64,000 nucleotides of DNA, taken from NCBI GenBank assembly GCA_002812745.2, contig NCSJ02000193.1, positions 1 to 64,000 of the forward strand, in the 5' to 3' direction. This DNA is from Scytalidium lignicola (lineage: Eukaryota > Ascomycota > Leotiomycetes). Shown here in pieces: positions 45,186 through 56,910 of this stretch; the first letter of the stretch is position 1; the number at the start of each line of letters is the position of its first letter. The notes beneath the pieces are model-generated. The model had not been told where the DNA came from. It saw only the letters and a program-made list of their open reading frames with translations, and ran no database searches. A program made the position numbers and the translations under genes.

Positions 45186-47253
45186 CTAGCCACTTTGACC
45201 TTTGCCCAACAACACCAGATTGGCAACGTTCATGACTGCAATGACCAACCAAATAATCACAGCCAATCCAGCCACAAGCCATCCGTTACGCATCTTCGTG
45301 TCGCTTTCTCCCTCAGTCGTCACATCTACTGTCTCTTCATCGTCGCCGAGCATGTCGGCATTTGGGTTCGCCTTCACAGTCATGAATTTGTTTCTGCACG
45401 TGAAATAGATCAACGGCGCAGAGACAAATGGGAGGACAACACTCAAAGCAACCTGACTTGCATTTAGCGCCGCCGAAAGTCCATCTCGTCCCACAGCACC
45501 AGCGATGATGATGCTTGGCGTAATACTGATGCTGCGAGTAATCAGTCGGCGGACCCATGGAGTTATTGACCAGTTAAGCGCCCCTTCTGAAACCATCTGC
45601 CCGGCAATAGTGCAGACTATACCGGCACTCACTCCGGATAACAGTAATGCCAGAGCGAAGACTGTCCCTGCGCCAGGAGAAATGCTCGACGACAATAGTG
45701 AGTGTATACCGAAGAGGTCCGCATCCGCAGCCGAGGAGATGGAAGACAGAGATGCTCCGGATACGATGAGTATAGCGCTATTGACGAAAAGAGCGAATGT
45801 AAAGAGGGAGATAGCTAGCTCCGCCACCGAGTATCTCAGGCAGAACCTTATTGCTTTGAGTGAAGGGTAGTACGCTTCTTTTGTTGTGCTCGTTGACTCC
45901 ACGTGACGGTTGGTGGAGCCGACAGCTTTATCATATTCTAGCAGGCGAGGCTGTACAATACCGCTCCCTAAGTAGAGACTGTGCGGCATGACTGTAGCAC
46001 CCAGAATACCACAGGCTTGATAGAGACTATAGTCAATTAAATAAGTAATCGTTCAAATCAAAAGAGATTGAGCAAAGCTACTCACCCTTGTGATTGAATT
46101 ATAGCTGACGAAGGAAGATAACCTTTAAATACTTCACCAACGGTGGTATCTTTTATCAAGGACAGTTGAATAATGAAGCACACGACGACACCTAGCACCA
46201 AGGCAGCGACGAACATTTCAAATGCGCGAAGTCCTTTCATGCTCCCATTTGGATTGTAGAACAGAAGAATCAATAGGACATCAACGATGGATATAGCACA
46301 ACCGGCGACCAATGGTATCTGAGGTATCAACAGGTTTATTGCAATTGCGGTGCCAATGACCTGCGAAAGAGTTAGAACTGGATTATCAAGAACAGTAAAT
46401 CGACTTCATGGATTGATATGTGAAGGATACTCACCTCTGCAATATCCGTAGCTATGATCTAAGTCTCTCCGTTAGTTTAGGTCTACCAGAGATATTCCAT
46501 CAACACTTACAGCAGCCTCAGCCAGGAAATATAACAGGAGATTCAGCCAGCGGGGAAGGAACGCCCTACAAGCCTCCGCAAGATTAAGTCCAGTAACGCT
46601 ACCAAGCTTGATACATAGACTTTGCAGGAAAATCGCAAATAAATTGGATAGGAGCACGATGAACAAGAGTCTAAATCTATACGTCGCTCCAGCAGCTACA
46701 TCAGTGGAATAATTTCCAGGATCGATATATGCCACAGATATCTGTATCATTATCAGTATGCAGAGGTGGGGGGGCCGTCGAATTTTCAAAATGGGGTAAA
46801 GACATACCATGAAGCCAGGTCCTACAAACTTTCCAAACTTCATGAGCTTCTTGGATATCTTCAAGAGCAAGCCCTTTAGGAAATGAGAACCTTCTTTCCC
46901 ACTTCCACCTGGATCCCCCCCACCGCTTGAGCTCACATCAACAACAGAACCACTTCCTCCCTGAGCTTCACGTACAACCTCAACTTCCCTCCTCTGGCAC
47001 GATATGCCACAACCCCAACCCCCGCACCACCCCCCTTCAATTCAGAATTTTTTCCTTTAGGGTCATCTACTCCGAGAAGGTTATCAGGACCACCAGTTTC
47101 GTCGAAAATGACCTCAGAACTCGTTCGTCTTAAGATTCTAGTATTAGCGATCCCATTCAGATCCTGTCTGGTTGTGAGGTCCGCCGCGAGAGGGTTGGGG
47201 TTCTGGTTGAACCCGTCACCCTCAGGCTCATCTGTACGAGAGGGGCAATTCAT
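45186..47253 (-). CDS. Nramp-family divalent metal transporter (SMF-type)
   Basis: A proton-coupled Mn2+/Fe2+ transporter of the plasma membrane or endosomes. Exons supported by phase, downward, are: one ending at 46808, then 46741-46511, 46458-46435, 46360-46086 and 46026-45186. Signatures are GPGFM-ISVAYIDPGNYSTD with the metal-binding DPGN, SNLFAIFLQSLCIKLG, IIATDIAEVIGTAIAINLLI, and GILGATVMPHSLYLGS with the second metal motif MPH. About eleven membrane spans follow to GLAVIIWLVIAVMNVANLVL. The 24-nt exon encodes IIATDIAE. The 66-nt intron before it in order (46742-46807) is stop-free and in frame. The N-terminal part is unresolved: ATG 47253 opens a frame that must shift to reach the one holding SSSGGGDPGG, by a short weak intron or a base error near 46960-47030. 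Confidence 0.88.
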
Positions 47254-48687
47254 TTTCCCCCTCAGTTCGCTAGCATAAGATGGATAGCGAAAGTAAGGAA
47301 GTAAGGAGGGAGAGAGATTAAGTAAATATTAGGACATCAAGGTGTTCCAGATCCCTCTTCCTTTGAGGCGGCACACGTCAGCCGTAGAGATGAGCTGTGC
47401 GAAATTCTTATATGTCAAGGGACAAGGGGGTTGAGAGAAAGAGAGGAATTGGGAAGGTGGAATATAAAGTTTGAGGGTCAATGCAATACGGGTTGCCGTA
47501 GTAGTTATAATACGGGGAAATGCGGAGTATTATATTTAAGAGTTTAAGAAAGAGAGAGAACGCTTATGATGATGAGTTTCTAAATCTAGTCTAGGAAGCA
47601 GGGTTCCAGGAGGGCCTGTAGCTCTCTGCTGACAAGCGGGTGTTGTCGGCGGCCCTAGCGGTGACGAAAAAGACAATCTACTGCATTAATGAACATATGA
47701 TTTACTTCCTGTCTTGGCCTGATGTATAGTTTACCATTGATTGATTGAATTGTGGTATGAGCGGTGAAAAATTACCCATGTTCAATTGTCTTAGACTGGA
47801 ATACAAAAAGGAGTAAAAATAGTTCAGCTGGCAACCTCAATTATTCAATACTCAGTTATCGTTCAAATGTTATCATATTGTACATCTGAGGTCATAATCA
47901 AGAAAATACATGGAACATCATGCTACACTGTTCCAAGCCCACTCCTAATTCCTTGCCCCGCGTCTAGTTTAGGCTTAGCTCCATCCCTGGATCAAAGCAT
48001 ATGCCAGCCGACTTCTTCCGCATCAGGGTCGTTTGCACGTGACCTCAATCTTACTGTACCCTTCTTATTCCTCGACCAGAGAGTTGTCATTCGAGGAAAA
48101 CTTGCTCAATGGTACGAAAGCCCACGTGAAAGTCGTTTAACAAGGCTGAATAAGATCGTGGCTGATCGATGAAATAAAAATAAAAATACAATAGTTTACG
48201 GATGCAACACTTTCCGCGCCTAATCAATGCTTATTTTTGCGCCAAGAGTGAGAAAATTTACATTTCACATTGTTTTCTGGATTTCGGTTTTTTTTTTGTG
48301 ATTGGATTTCTTTTTTTATCAATCTATTATTCTCTTGTAATCATGAATGCAGGATCCTTCTCTCTCGCTCTCTCTCCTTCTCTGCATTCCTAAAAATAAG
48401 ATGCCGGATGTGCTGTACCCGCTTTATAGGCATGGAAGAATAAGAGAATTAGGGGGGCATAAGCAGAATTCCTCCCCCCCTCAGAAGAAGAAAAAAACGG
48501 GGAAATAACAGCCCAGACCCATTCCACCATCCTATGCAACGCCTGTGAAATATTTTTTTGGGTGTCGAATCAAGAAAAATGTGCGTCGTCAATCTTTCGA
48601 CGATAAGGTTAGTACAAGGTTGAAAAGTTCGCACTAAGCCATTCTCCAACCCCGTCTCTCACTTGAACCCCTTTAGAAGGTCGATTT
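47254..48687. other. Intergenic, no convincing gene
   Basis: Promoter of the Nramp gene and 3' region of TAF4, both minus-strand. A 101-codon plus-strand frame at 47867 shows no motif or coding-like composition. Confidence 0.5.
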
Positions 48688-50637
48688 TTATTTCGGCTCG
48701 GATTGATCAAGCCACATGTAAGCCTTCTGCAATGCCCTCTTCTCTCGGCCGTCATCTTCGAGCACGGAGATCCAGTCCCGGATCTGAATGCCCTGGCCCT
48801 TCTCATGGTCTTCCCTCCATGTTCCCAATCGTCTAACTCCATCACTGGTCAACCGTTCAGGAGCAACGGGCGCAGCTGTACCGGATGGTGTTCCTGGAAG
48901 GCCTTGCGTCATGATTCGGCCGGGGGTGCTCGCTCCACTTCCAGGTCCTCCAGGCGCTCCTCCTGTCATCCAGGAATATTTCTTCTTCTTGCCAAAAAGA
49001 CCACCGCCACCACCTAAGAACTGTGCCGTAGTTACGTTTGCTGCTGCATGGCTTGCAGCTTCATTAACCTTTGCCTCAGCCTTTTTCTTCTGTTCTTTCT
49101 TCGTGGGTGCTTTTTCGGATGGTTCTGGTGCGACAGATCCAGGAGTGCCAGGTGCAATGGAGCCTTGTCGTGGAGTACCATCGCCAGTTGTTCGAGCCCG
49201 ACGCTTGCGAAGTCTTGCTTCCTCAAATTCTCTCTCTTTCGCGGCCGACGTACGTAGCGCAGAGACAATCTCGTTGCTGAACTTGATCTCGCCAGCAGGT
49301 GTTTTCACCCCATCTGAAATTGGTGTAGGTATGGAATTCGCAGGACCTTCGAAGCGTTAGTTCATATTAAAAAAAAAGGGAGAAAAAGAAAACAGACGTT
49401 TAAAAGGACTACTCGAAGGGCTGATTGCACTCTCCCAGCCACTTCGTGGAGCATCTTCGGCAGCAAGAATGCCATTTGTTGCATTGCTGGGAGCTGCAAC
49501 CTCTGCCCAGTCACCTGCTACAATACCATGAGATCCGGTCTGGCGACCCTTAGCTAATTTAGTGGCATCTTCAATCAATCCACGGAGTCTATGTTTGGTT
49601 GCAATCGATAGAAGAGCAAGTTGGTCAACCAAGAGAGAATCAGCTGGAAGGAACATGCCTTGGGTGCCAGTGAGAATTCCGTTGGGTCCTACTGCGGTCT
49701 GTACATGAACTGTACGGTCTTGGAAATGTTCAGGCAGCCTCATGGTACCCATGGTGCCCTTAAGGTCCGTATTTAAACGAAGACCCATTTCCCAGGCTAC
49801 CTTTTCCATCTTCTTGTGCACAAACACGACATTTAAGAAAGGGTTATCTAGTTCTCGCTGTCTTGAGATTGCCAGATTTCGTGCTGCATCATGCCATGCC
49901 TTGTCTGCTGCCTTCCTGCCATATTCATCTTGTGGATCCTTTACCACCTCTCCCGGTTGATTCGCAGGTCCAGAACCGTAGAAGGAGCTTTCGTCTCCAG
50001 GAGCAAACTGAGTAAAGCTATGGCCGGCAGAAATGTTCCCTACTTGCGAACCCGAAGTTGAAGAGTTGAATGACGCATTCAGTTGAAACGTGTACTGCTC
50101 CTCCTCTCGTAGATCAATTCCTGTACCACCTAAGACATCCATTGGATCTACTCCGTCTTCCTTCATCTTCTCTTTTTCTAGGGGTTTCGAAGGTGGTCCC
50201 ATAGATCCTGGTCCAAGAGGCATTGTGAAGTTGTTAAAGGTTGGATGTTGTCCTGGTTGATATGGTGCTTGGTTTGGAAAGTTAAGAGATCCTGGAACTG
50301 CTGGGCTCTGAAGGCTTGCTTGCGTTTGAGGAAGGCTTAATGTCGGCGTAGTATTTCCATTTGCGTATGGAGTGTTGTAAACGCCTTGTGGTAGTTGGAT
50401 ATTCGCAAAGTGAGGTGATGCTGTTGCAGATCCTGGTGTTGATATACCGGGAGGCATCGAATACGGCGATTGCACGTAGGGGGAAGTAGGTTGTGATGGA
50501 GGGTTCGGCGACAGTCGTTGCCTTTTGTTTGGAGGAAGACTAAACTGCTGCGGCGTTCCCGGCGACGTCGAGCTTTGCGGTGGGGAGAACGGCCTTTGAG
50601 GCATCTGCAACTGCTGTTGCTGTTGTGGTTGCGCCAT
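48688..50637 (-). CDS. taf4: TFIID subunit TAF4
   Basis: A histone-fold scaffold subunit of the general transcription factor TFIID, pairing with TAF12 in the nucleus. Exons are 50637 to about 49413 and 49346-48688, 627 aa. The first 260 residues are Gln/Pro/Ser/Asn-rich (MAQPQQQQQLQMPQRPFSPP). The conserved C-terminal TAF4 domain contains NPFLNVVFVHKKMEKVAWEM, LLVDQLALLSIATKHRLRGL and IEDATKLAKGRQTG. After the intron come FSNEIVSALRTSAAKEREFE, EEARLRKRR, and GTWREDHEKGQGIQIRDWIS with LQKAYMWLDQSEP at the end. Two adjacent donors (49412 gtagtc, 49409 gtcctt) keep frame; I prefer the first. ATG 50637 is the first true start codon. Confidence 0.9.
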
Positions 50638-51124
50638 GATGGGCAATTCGACGACTCAGCGCCGAGAGCCAAATCTTGACAACACAGGCGCAGAGCCTGC
50701 TTTCCGATGGAAATTCACACCATGCGTTGCATGGTATGTTTTGGGCGATGCTTTCTAGATGCGCGCCGGTGACTGTTGCGGAAGAAACCTTGGGGAGATA
50801 TCCTTTTCACTTTCTTCGATTCTAATGTAGATGACGGTTCGGGAGATTCATTCGCGACGACTTTCGCGTACGGTGTTATGTAAGCATGTCACGTGCTGCA
50901 CGAGCACATGGCGCGTTAATTAATTATCGTTTATCGAGCTCGAAACCGTGATAGCCAACTACATCAACCATCCTTCCTACCGTTGAAGGATCACCGTTTC
51001 TATCCATCGGCATATGTACTTGCTAAATTCACAATGCCATCTTGATGATACCTGTAGCACTGTCTAGAGGATACATATAGCAACGGCGATCTAACGCATA
51101 TCGTTATAGTAACCAACTTTCATT
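50638..51124. promoter_or_regulatory. Divergent promoter, TAF4 / YSH1
   Basis: 487 bp lie between the divergent start codons of two Pol II genes. It includes a CACGTG at about 50890 and an AT-rich ttaattaatta palindrome near 50917. No coding frame is present. Confidence 0.5.
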
Positions 51125-54057
51125 ATGGCCTCCAAACGTAAAGCGTCTGCCATGGCGCCTGCCGAGGAGCCAGTTGACCCTTCAGACCAGTTGATGTTCC
51201 TAGCTCTCGGCGGTGGCAATGAGGTTGGCAGATCATGTCACATCTTACAATATAAAGGAAAGACGGTCATGGTGAGTTCTAATGATCTATCAATCACCTT
51301 GGCTTCCAATACTAATATTTATTTATAGCTCGATGCTGGTATGCATCCAGGGTACGATGGTCTTGCTGCACTTCCATTCTATGATGACTTCGATTTGAGC
51401 ACCGTAGATGTGCTCCTAATTAGCCAGTAAGCACCTTTCTATAGTTTTCTGTTGGTTATTTGGGATGATCTTTCATGTCGATTGGTGACCTTTTTTTTAT
51501 ATACTGTGTGGGCTTCTTTTTCACTGCACATGTTCTGTGAAAGAAGCAGTACTTCCTCATCTATCATGTATACGAGAATCAATACAAAATTTTATCACGC
51601 AGTACTTGCATATCTCGATTCTGTGAAGATGACCTGCACTCTCTCCCACTCAAGTACTGTACATAGATTAGCCGGATCCTCCCTTCTGCAGCCATTCCTT
51701 CCTAGGCAAACATCGTAATTGCTGACATATATTAAGTTTCCACATCGATCATGCTGCTTCTCTACCATATGTCCTAGCAAAAACGAACTTCAAAGGACGT
51801 GTCTTCATGACGCACCCGACAAAGGCCATTTATAAATGGCTAATTCAGGACAGCGTACGAGTAGGAGAGGCATCTACAAACAGCACATCTCAACCTGTTT
51901 ACACAGAAGCTGATCACCTATCAACATTCCCTCAAATAGAGGCAATTGATTACTACACTACACACACAATTTCTTCCATCCGAATCACACCTTATCCTGC
52001 CGGTCATGTCCTTGGCGCCGCTATGTTCCTCATCGAGATTGCGGGACTTAAGATCTTCTTTACAGGGGACTACTCAAGAGAAGACGATCGGCATCTTGTC
52101 TCCGCTGAAGTGCCCAAGGGCGTTAAGATTGATGTTTTGATTACTGAGTCGACTTACGGTATAGCATCCCATATTCCTCGTCTCGAAAGAGAACTGGCTC
52201 TCATGAAGTCTATCACTGGTATTTTAAATCGCGGAGGACGGGTTCTGATGCCAGTATTTGCTCTTGGACGAGCACAGGAGCTTCTCTTAATCTTGGATGA
52301 ATATTGGGGTCGGCATTCTGAAATGCAGAAAATACCAATCTACTATGCTAGCAACCTTGCGCGCAAGTGTATGTTAGTTTATCAGACATATGTCGGTGCC
52401 ATGAATGATAACATAAAACGCCTATTCCGTGAGCGGATGGCCGAGGCAGAAGCGTCAGCCGATGGGGTGGGCAAGGGAGGACCGTGGGATTTTAAGTATA
52501 TCAGGTCACTTAAAAATCTTGACCGTTTTGACGATGTAGGAGGATGTGTTATGCTTGCAAGTCCAGGTATGATGCAAAACGGAGTCAGCAGAGAACTACT
52601 GGAAAGATGGGCTCCTAGCGATAAGAACGGAGTCATTATAACTGGCTATAGTGTTGAGGGGACGATGGCTAAGCATATAATGCAAGAACCAGACCAAATT
52701 CAAGCTGTCATGTCTAGGAATACAGGCGCGGCAAGACGAATACCAGGTGGTGGAGAATCAGAAAAAGTTATGATACCCCGGCGATGTAGCGTGCAAGAAT
52801 TTTCATTTGCAGCCCATGTTGATGGCACTGAGAATAGAGAATTTATAGAAGAAGTTGCAGCACCAGTAGTGGTGAGTTCTCCCTTCCTATATTACAGCAC
52901 TGCTAATTGTATATTAGATCTTGGTCCATGGCGAACAACACAATATGATGAGGTTGAAATCGAAACTGCTTTCCCTTAATGCAGACAAAACTACCAAAGT
53001 AAAGGTGTTCAGTCCTCGAAACTGTGAGGAACTTTACATTCCATTCAAGACAGACAAGACAGCAAAAGTTGTTGGTAAACTGGCGTCAATCGTACCACCA
53101 TCATACCAAGATACCGAAGATAACCAGGGTCAGCTTCTCACTGGTGTATTGGTCCAGAATGATTTTAAGATGTCTCTTATGGCACCGGAGGATCTTAGAG
53201 AGTATGCTGGATTGACCACTACGACAATTATATGCAAACAACGGTTGACAGTCAATGCTGCCGGTATCGATCTAATCAAATGGGCCCTGGAAGGGACATT
53301 CGGTCGTGTAGAGGAACTACCAGAGAGCAGGCCAAAGAAAGAGACGAACGGTGATTCGCACATGAATGGTATCGAAGAGAAAGCCGACGAAGAGCTCTAT
53401 ACGCAGCCTGTGGTCTACCTCATCATGGGCGCAGTCAAGGTCACTTATCTTGAGCACAGCAGAGAAGTGGATTTAGAATGGGAAGGCAGCCTACTCAATG
53501 ATGGTATCGCAGATGCAGTAATGGCTGTTCTGCTCTCTGTCGAAAGCAGTCCCGCTGCTGTTAGAGGTATGACTCTGATAACTGGTTGTTTCAAATGTTG
53601 CAAACCTAACCTACTCTCCTAGAATCCTCAAACAATCATCCTCATTCACATGACCTTCCCNAAAAAGAACCCCCATGCGGAACTTTCAGCTACAGAAAAA
53701 CTGGAACGACTCTTCATGTTTCTTGAATCACAATTCGGTACTGAAGCTCTTGTTCCAATAGCATTACCTAAAATCCCTTCAGAAGCTGTACTCCAAAATG
53801 GAGAGGGCCAGGAGAATAGTGAAGGCGAAGGATCGGGAGAGGAAGAGCGAAAGCTTGAGACGATCCAGAGATCCGAGATCGATCGATTACATAAGCTAGG
53901 GATTCCCGTGCCCGGCGTGCAGGTCAAAGTTGATAAAATGATTGCGAAAATATGGCTGGAAGATCTGGAAGTTGAATGTCAGAACAGAGTGTTTGGGGAC
54001 AGGGTTCGGGCGGTAGTTGACAGAGCTGTGGAGGTCACTGCGCCTTTATGGGGTTGA
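51125..54057 (+). CDS. ysh1: mRNA 3'-end endoribonuclease Ysh1 / CPSF73
   Basis: The nuclear zinc-dependent endonuclease that cuts pre-mRNA before polyadenylation, within the cleavage and polyadenylation factor. Exons are 51125-51271, 51329-51426, 51737-52871, 52918-53566 and 53623-54057. With the single N at 53661 left out, the frame closes at 820 aa. The metallo-beta-lactamase motif HFHIDH (residues 82-87) spans intron 2. It is followed by [34 protein letters not shown] and LITESTYG, then the beta-CASP part [40 protein letters not shown] and [17 protein letters not shown], then FAAHVDG and [17 protein letters not shown]. The C-terminal domain includes [19 protein letters not shown] after the N. 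Intron 2 is long (310 nt) for this window. Confidence 0.95.
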
Positions 54058-54683
54058 TGAAATAGGCTATACGAAGAGGCTTCGGGTTGGCATATCGTCC
54101 ACACCTTATGATAGGCTTTCATATGTATGTAATTATACCCGGTGATACTTTTAATATCCGATATGCAGGCAGGCGTCCGGAAGCATTTCGCATGTTGCCT
54201 AGGGTATACCTAATTTTCAGGGTAGAATGTACTGTACACAATAATCTTGAATTGCGAACTTATAATGTCATACGTTTTGGAAGTCTACAGTGCACTATAA
54301 AGCAAGACCCTCTTAACTTTGTACTTCACAAAGAGCTGCTTCGTTAAGAATTGACAAGTTAATTTAGACCGCTGGTGTGGGCCATAGCCCACCAATATTC
54401 CTGACAGAGAACTTATTTGCTCAGCATAATTGATTGTCATGTAGTCAACATAAACACAAATAAACATCATAAGAGTCCAATTGTTCTCTTCAAATATAGT
54501 TCTATTGAGGTTTTCTGTGAGACTTTTGACTATTTTACCAACAAATTCGTGTACCACGAATTCGAGACCAGCTGTTCAAGAGATAACAGAGAGTGACTCA
54601 AGGGAGACTGCAGCAGTCGCGGGGGGGCTATTCGTAGCTATACCTATCTCCACGATGGACTGCTGGATGAACCAAGCTATTAA
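54058..54683. other. Convergent intergenic region
   Basis: AT-rich 3' sequence between YSH1 and the small minus-strand gene. I see nothing coding. Confidence 0.6.
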
Positions 54684-55429
54684 TCATATAAATAATACAC
54701 TTTTAACCCATCTGAACAATTCCTTAGTAAAACGATGAACGTCTAGCAGGTGATCCGTTCCCGTGATTGCCAGTCTTGGATGGATTCTACTATAGAAAGT
54801 ATGAATACTCTTGCTCAGATCAAAGATGTGTTTTCCAGCGCCAATGATTGGCTTGAAAAGATTAGCTTTGCTATATCCGCAGCCAGAAGTATGGGTCTGA
54901 GTAGTTGCAACAATTGAAGTGGTAGGATAACCAGGGAGGCCGGTTGAGCTCAAAGCCAAATTGCTTCCACCTTTCTTAGTGATGGTGGAGGAGCTCACTT
55001 CTGACAGGTAGACCATATCAACTGTGGTTGTAATCGCAACAGTATTGCTGACTGTGCTGACCTTAGCTGTGTTCGGCGGCGGACTATCAATGAAAGGCTT
55101 CAGGCATACTATGAGGGGCGCTGAATCCTGAGTAACTATCATACAGTGGCTGTTGGGGTATGGTGTTGGGAGGACTCCGGCAGGTGCCTGGGTACCAGTG
55201 AAAATGATAGTCGAACTTTGGTAGGTAACGGTTACGGCTTCGACTGACTGGGCAGTGGTATTGGCAGCTATTGCTGTAGAAGCCGCTATGCCAGCTCCTG
55301 TAATGACTAGATTCAGTTAGTTAGACATAATTTTATAGGGAATCTTGAAAAGGTATACACACCTTGACCAAGGAATACACTCCTTACAAGGAGAACAGAA
55401 AAAGCTTGAAGGCTTCTAGTTGCCACCAT
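54684..55429 (-). CDS. Small Thr/Ser-rich protein, possibly secreted
   Basis: Two exons, 55429-55363 and 55306-54684, give 229 aa. I do not recognise the family. The N-terminus MVATRSLQAFSVLLVRSVFL is hydrophobic with an early arginine, like a signal peptide, although the second arginine weakens it. It is followed by GAGIAASTAIAANTTAQSVE and a Thr/Ser/Val-rich body (VSNTVAITTTVDMVYLSEVS, STTSIVATTQTHTSGCGYSK). Only three cysteines are seen, in HCMIV, IVCLK and SGCGY. The branch sequence ctaac precedes the acceptor, supporting the intron. It could be a cell-wall or secreted protein; effector-like status is speculation. Confidence 0.6.
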
Positions 55430-56910
55430 TGTAGACTCGTCTTTCTTGGGTAAAGAGCAGATACGAAAGGTGATAACCTATGATAGCCGTTCTATTTAAG
55501 TTAGCATTTTGTCAAAATCGATATAAAGGGAAGACAGGAAAGTATTTCCGATTTCTACACTTCAAAGATATCAACGCATATTGAGTGACTTACGGATATT
55601 TCTCAGACCTCTAGTATGAGGGAAATTTACTGAAGTTGAACGATATTGAAATAAAAGGTTGGTGGTACTGAAATACTTGCGTAGGATAATCACGCTATGA
55701 GATTAATAGATGGATCTCGCTATAAGAAAAGGGGAAACTGTGTACGCTGTTGAATGGCCTTGCAATTGATATAAGACAATCGCTAGCAAAATACATGAGT
55801 CTTGTTGTATAAATGGAAATGGACGGCTAGTTATTAGATTCGAAGACGCCAATGAATGATAGTAGCGCTATGAGAGAGCAGATTATTTAGAAGTTTGTGA
55901 GCTAATCGTGTTCCCAGATTATTGTACTTCCAGAATCTATCCATTATCATATAACTCAATATGCGCCCATTTAAAGCTTCAGCCAAGCTAAAATCAGCAC
56001 ATATTTGCACTACCAGGAAGAGAAGAAAGATTCCTCGGCGGTCAAAAAGTGCAGGACAAGATATATATAATAACAAGATAGCACTTGTGCAAAATTAAAA
56101 GAAAGGAGAAGACATTATATGTTAAGAAAATCAACGTAAATAGAAAATGAAGATGAAGTTCTAAGGATGCTATACCCCAACTTTGAACTAGCATCATAGA
56201 GAATTCAACTTTATTGATACTAGCTTTGTACCAAAGATCTTCATCGCTCTAGTGAATGCAGATTTTCACATACACGCTGTTGGGTTATCTGCTGTGCCTA
56301 CCATGACGACTGAGAGCAGAAGCCCCGTTTCCAACGGAGCATCTTGCCCAGTAGTTCGATCTCTTCAGCTCCCTGAATTTGAGGTTGTTTTAACAGATAT
56401 GGCATTGCATTCAGCCGTGCTGCATGTAACTTCTTTCAAAAGAAAGAAGCCTACTCTTTTTCAACTATCTATCCAGTACATGATGCAGCTCGTAGTTGCA
56501 GTTTTTCAGTAGAGCACTAGGCGATAAGATAAGAGATGGAGCTTGATCGGGGAAAGCTAATTATGTCATCTTGGCAACCTGCCCCAACAGCTCAGGTACC
56601 CGACGCCGCCTTTTTCTCCTAACCATCTTGCAAGATAAGTTTAAGGTGTCAAGTTCCCACAACAAATATTCGCCGACCATATTTAAGTTCTATAATCTGG
56701 GTCATGGCGTGGCCATATCCATGAAGTGCAGTCTGAATTGCTACTGAAAACCTAAGTTTACGCAACTCTGATTTGAATAAAAGAGGCAACCTGTGGCAAC
56801 GGCTATCCATTTTCTCCTAAGCTATCGAAATATCGAGTTCTATCTTTCAATGTATACTGCTAGTCTACTAGATCATTTCAGTGTCGTATCACATACGAAC
56901 GACTATCCAA
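55430..56910. other. Divergent AT-rich intergenic region
   Basis: Promoter space of the small minus-strand gene and the BTB-like gene. Short frames at 55834 (-) and 56252 (+) have no motif. I see no gene. Confidence 0.55.

Noticed and set aside
47867..48172. 101-codon plus-strand frame between Nramp and TAF4
   Set aside because: No domain, no splice partners and ordinary noncoding composition.
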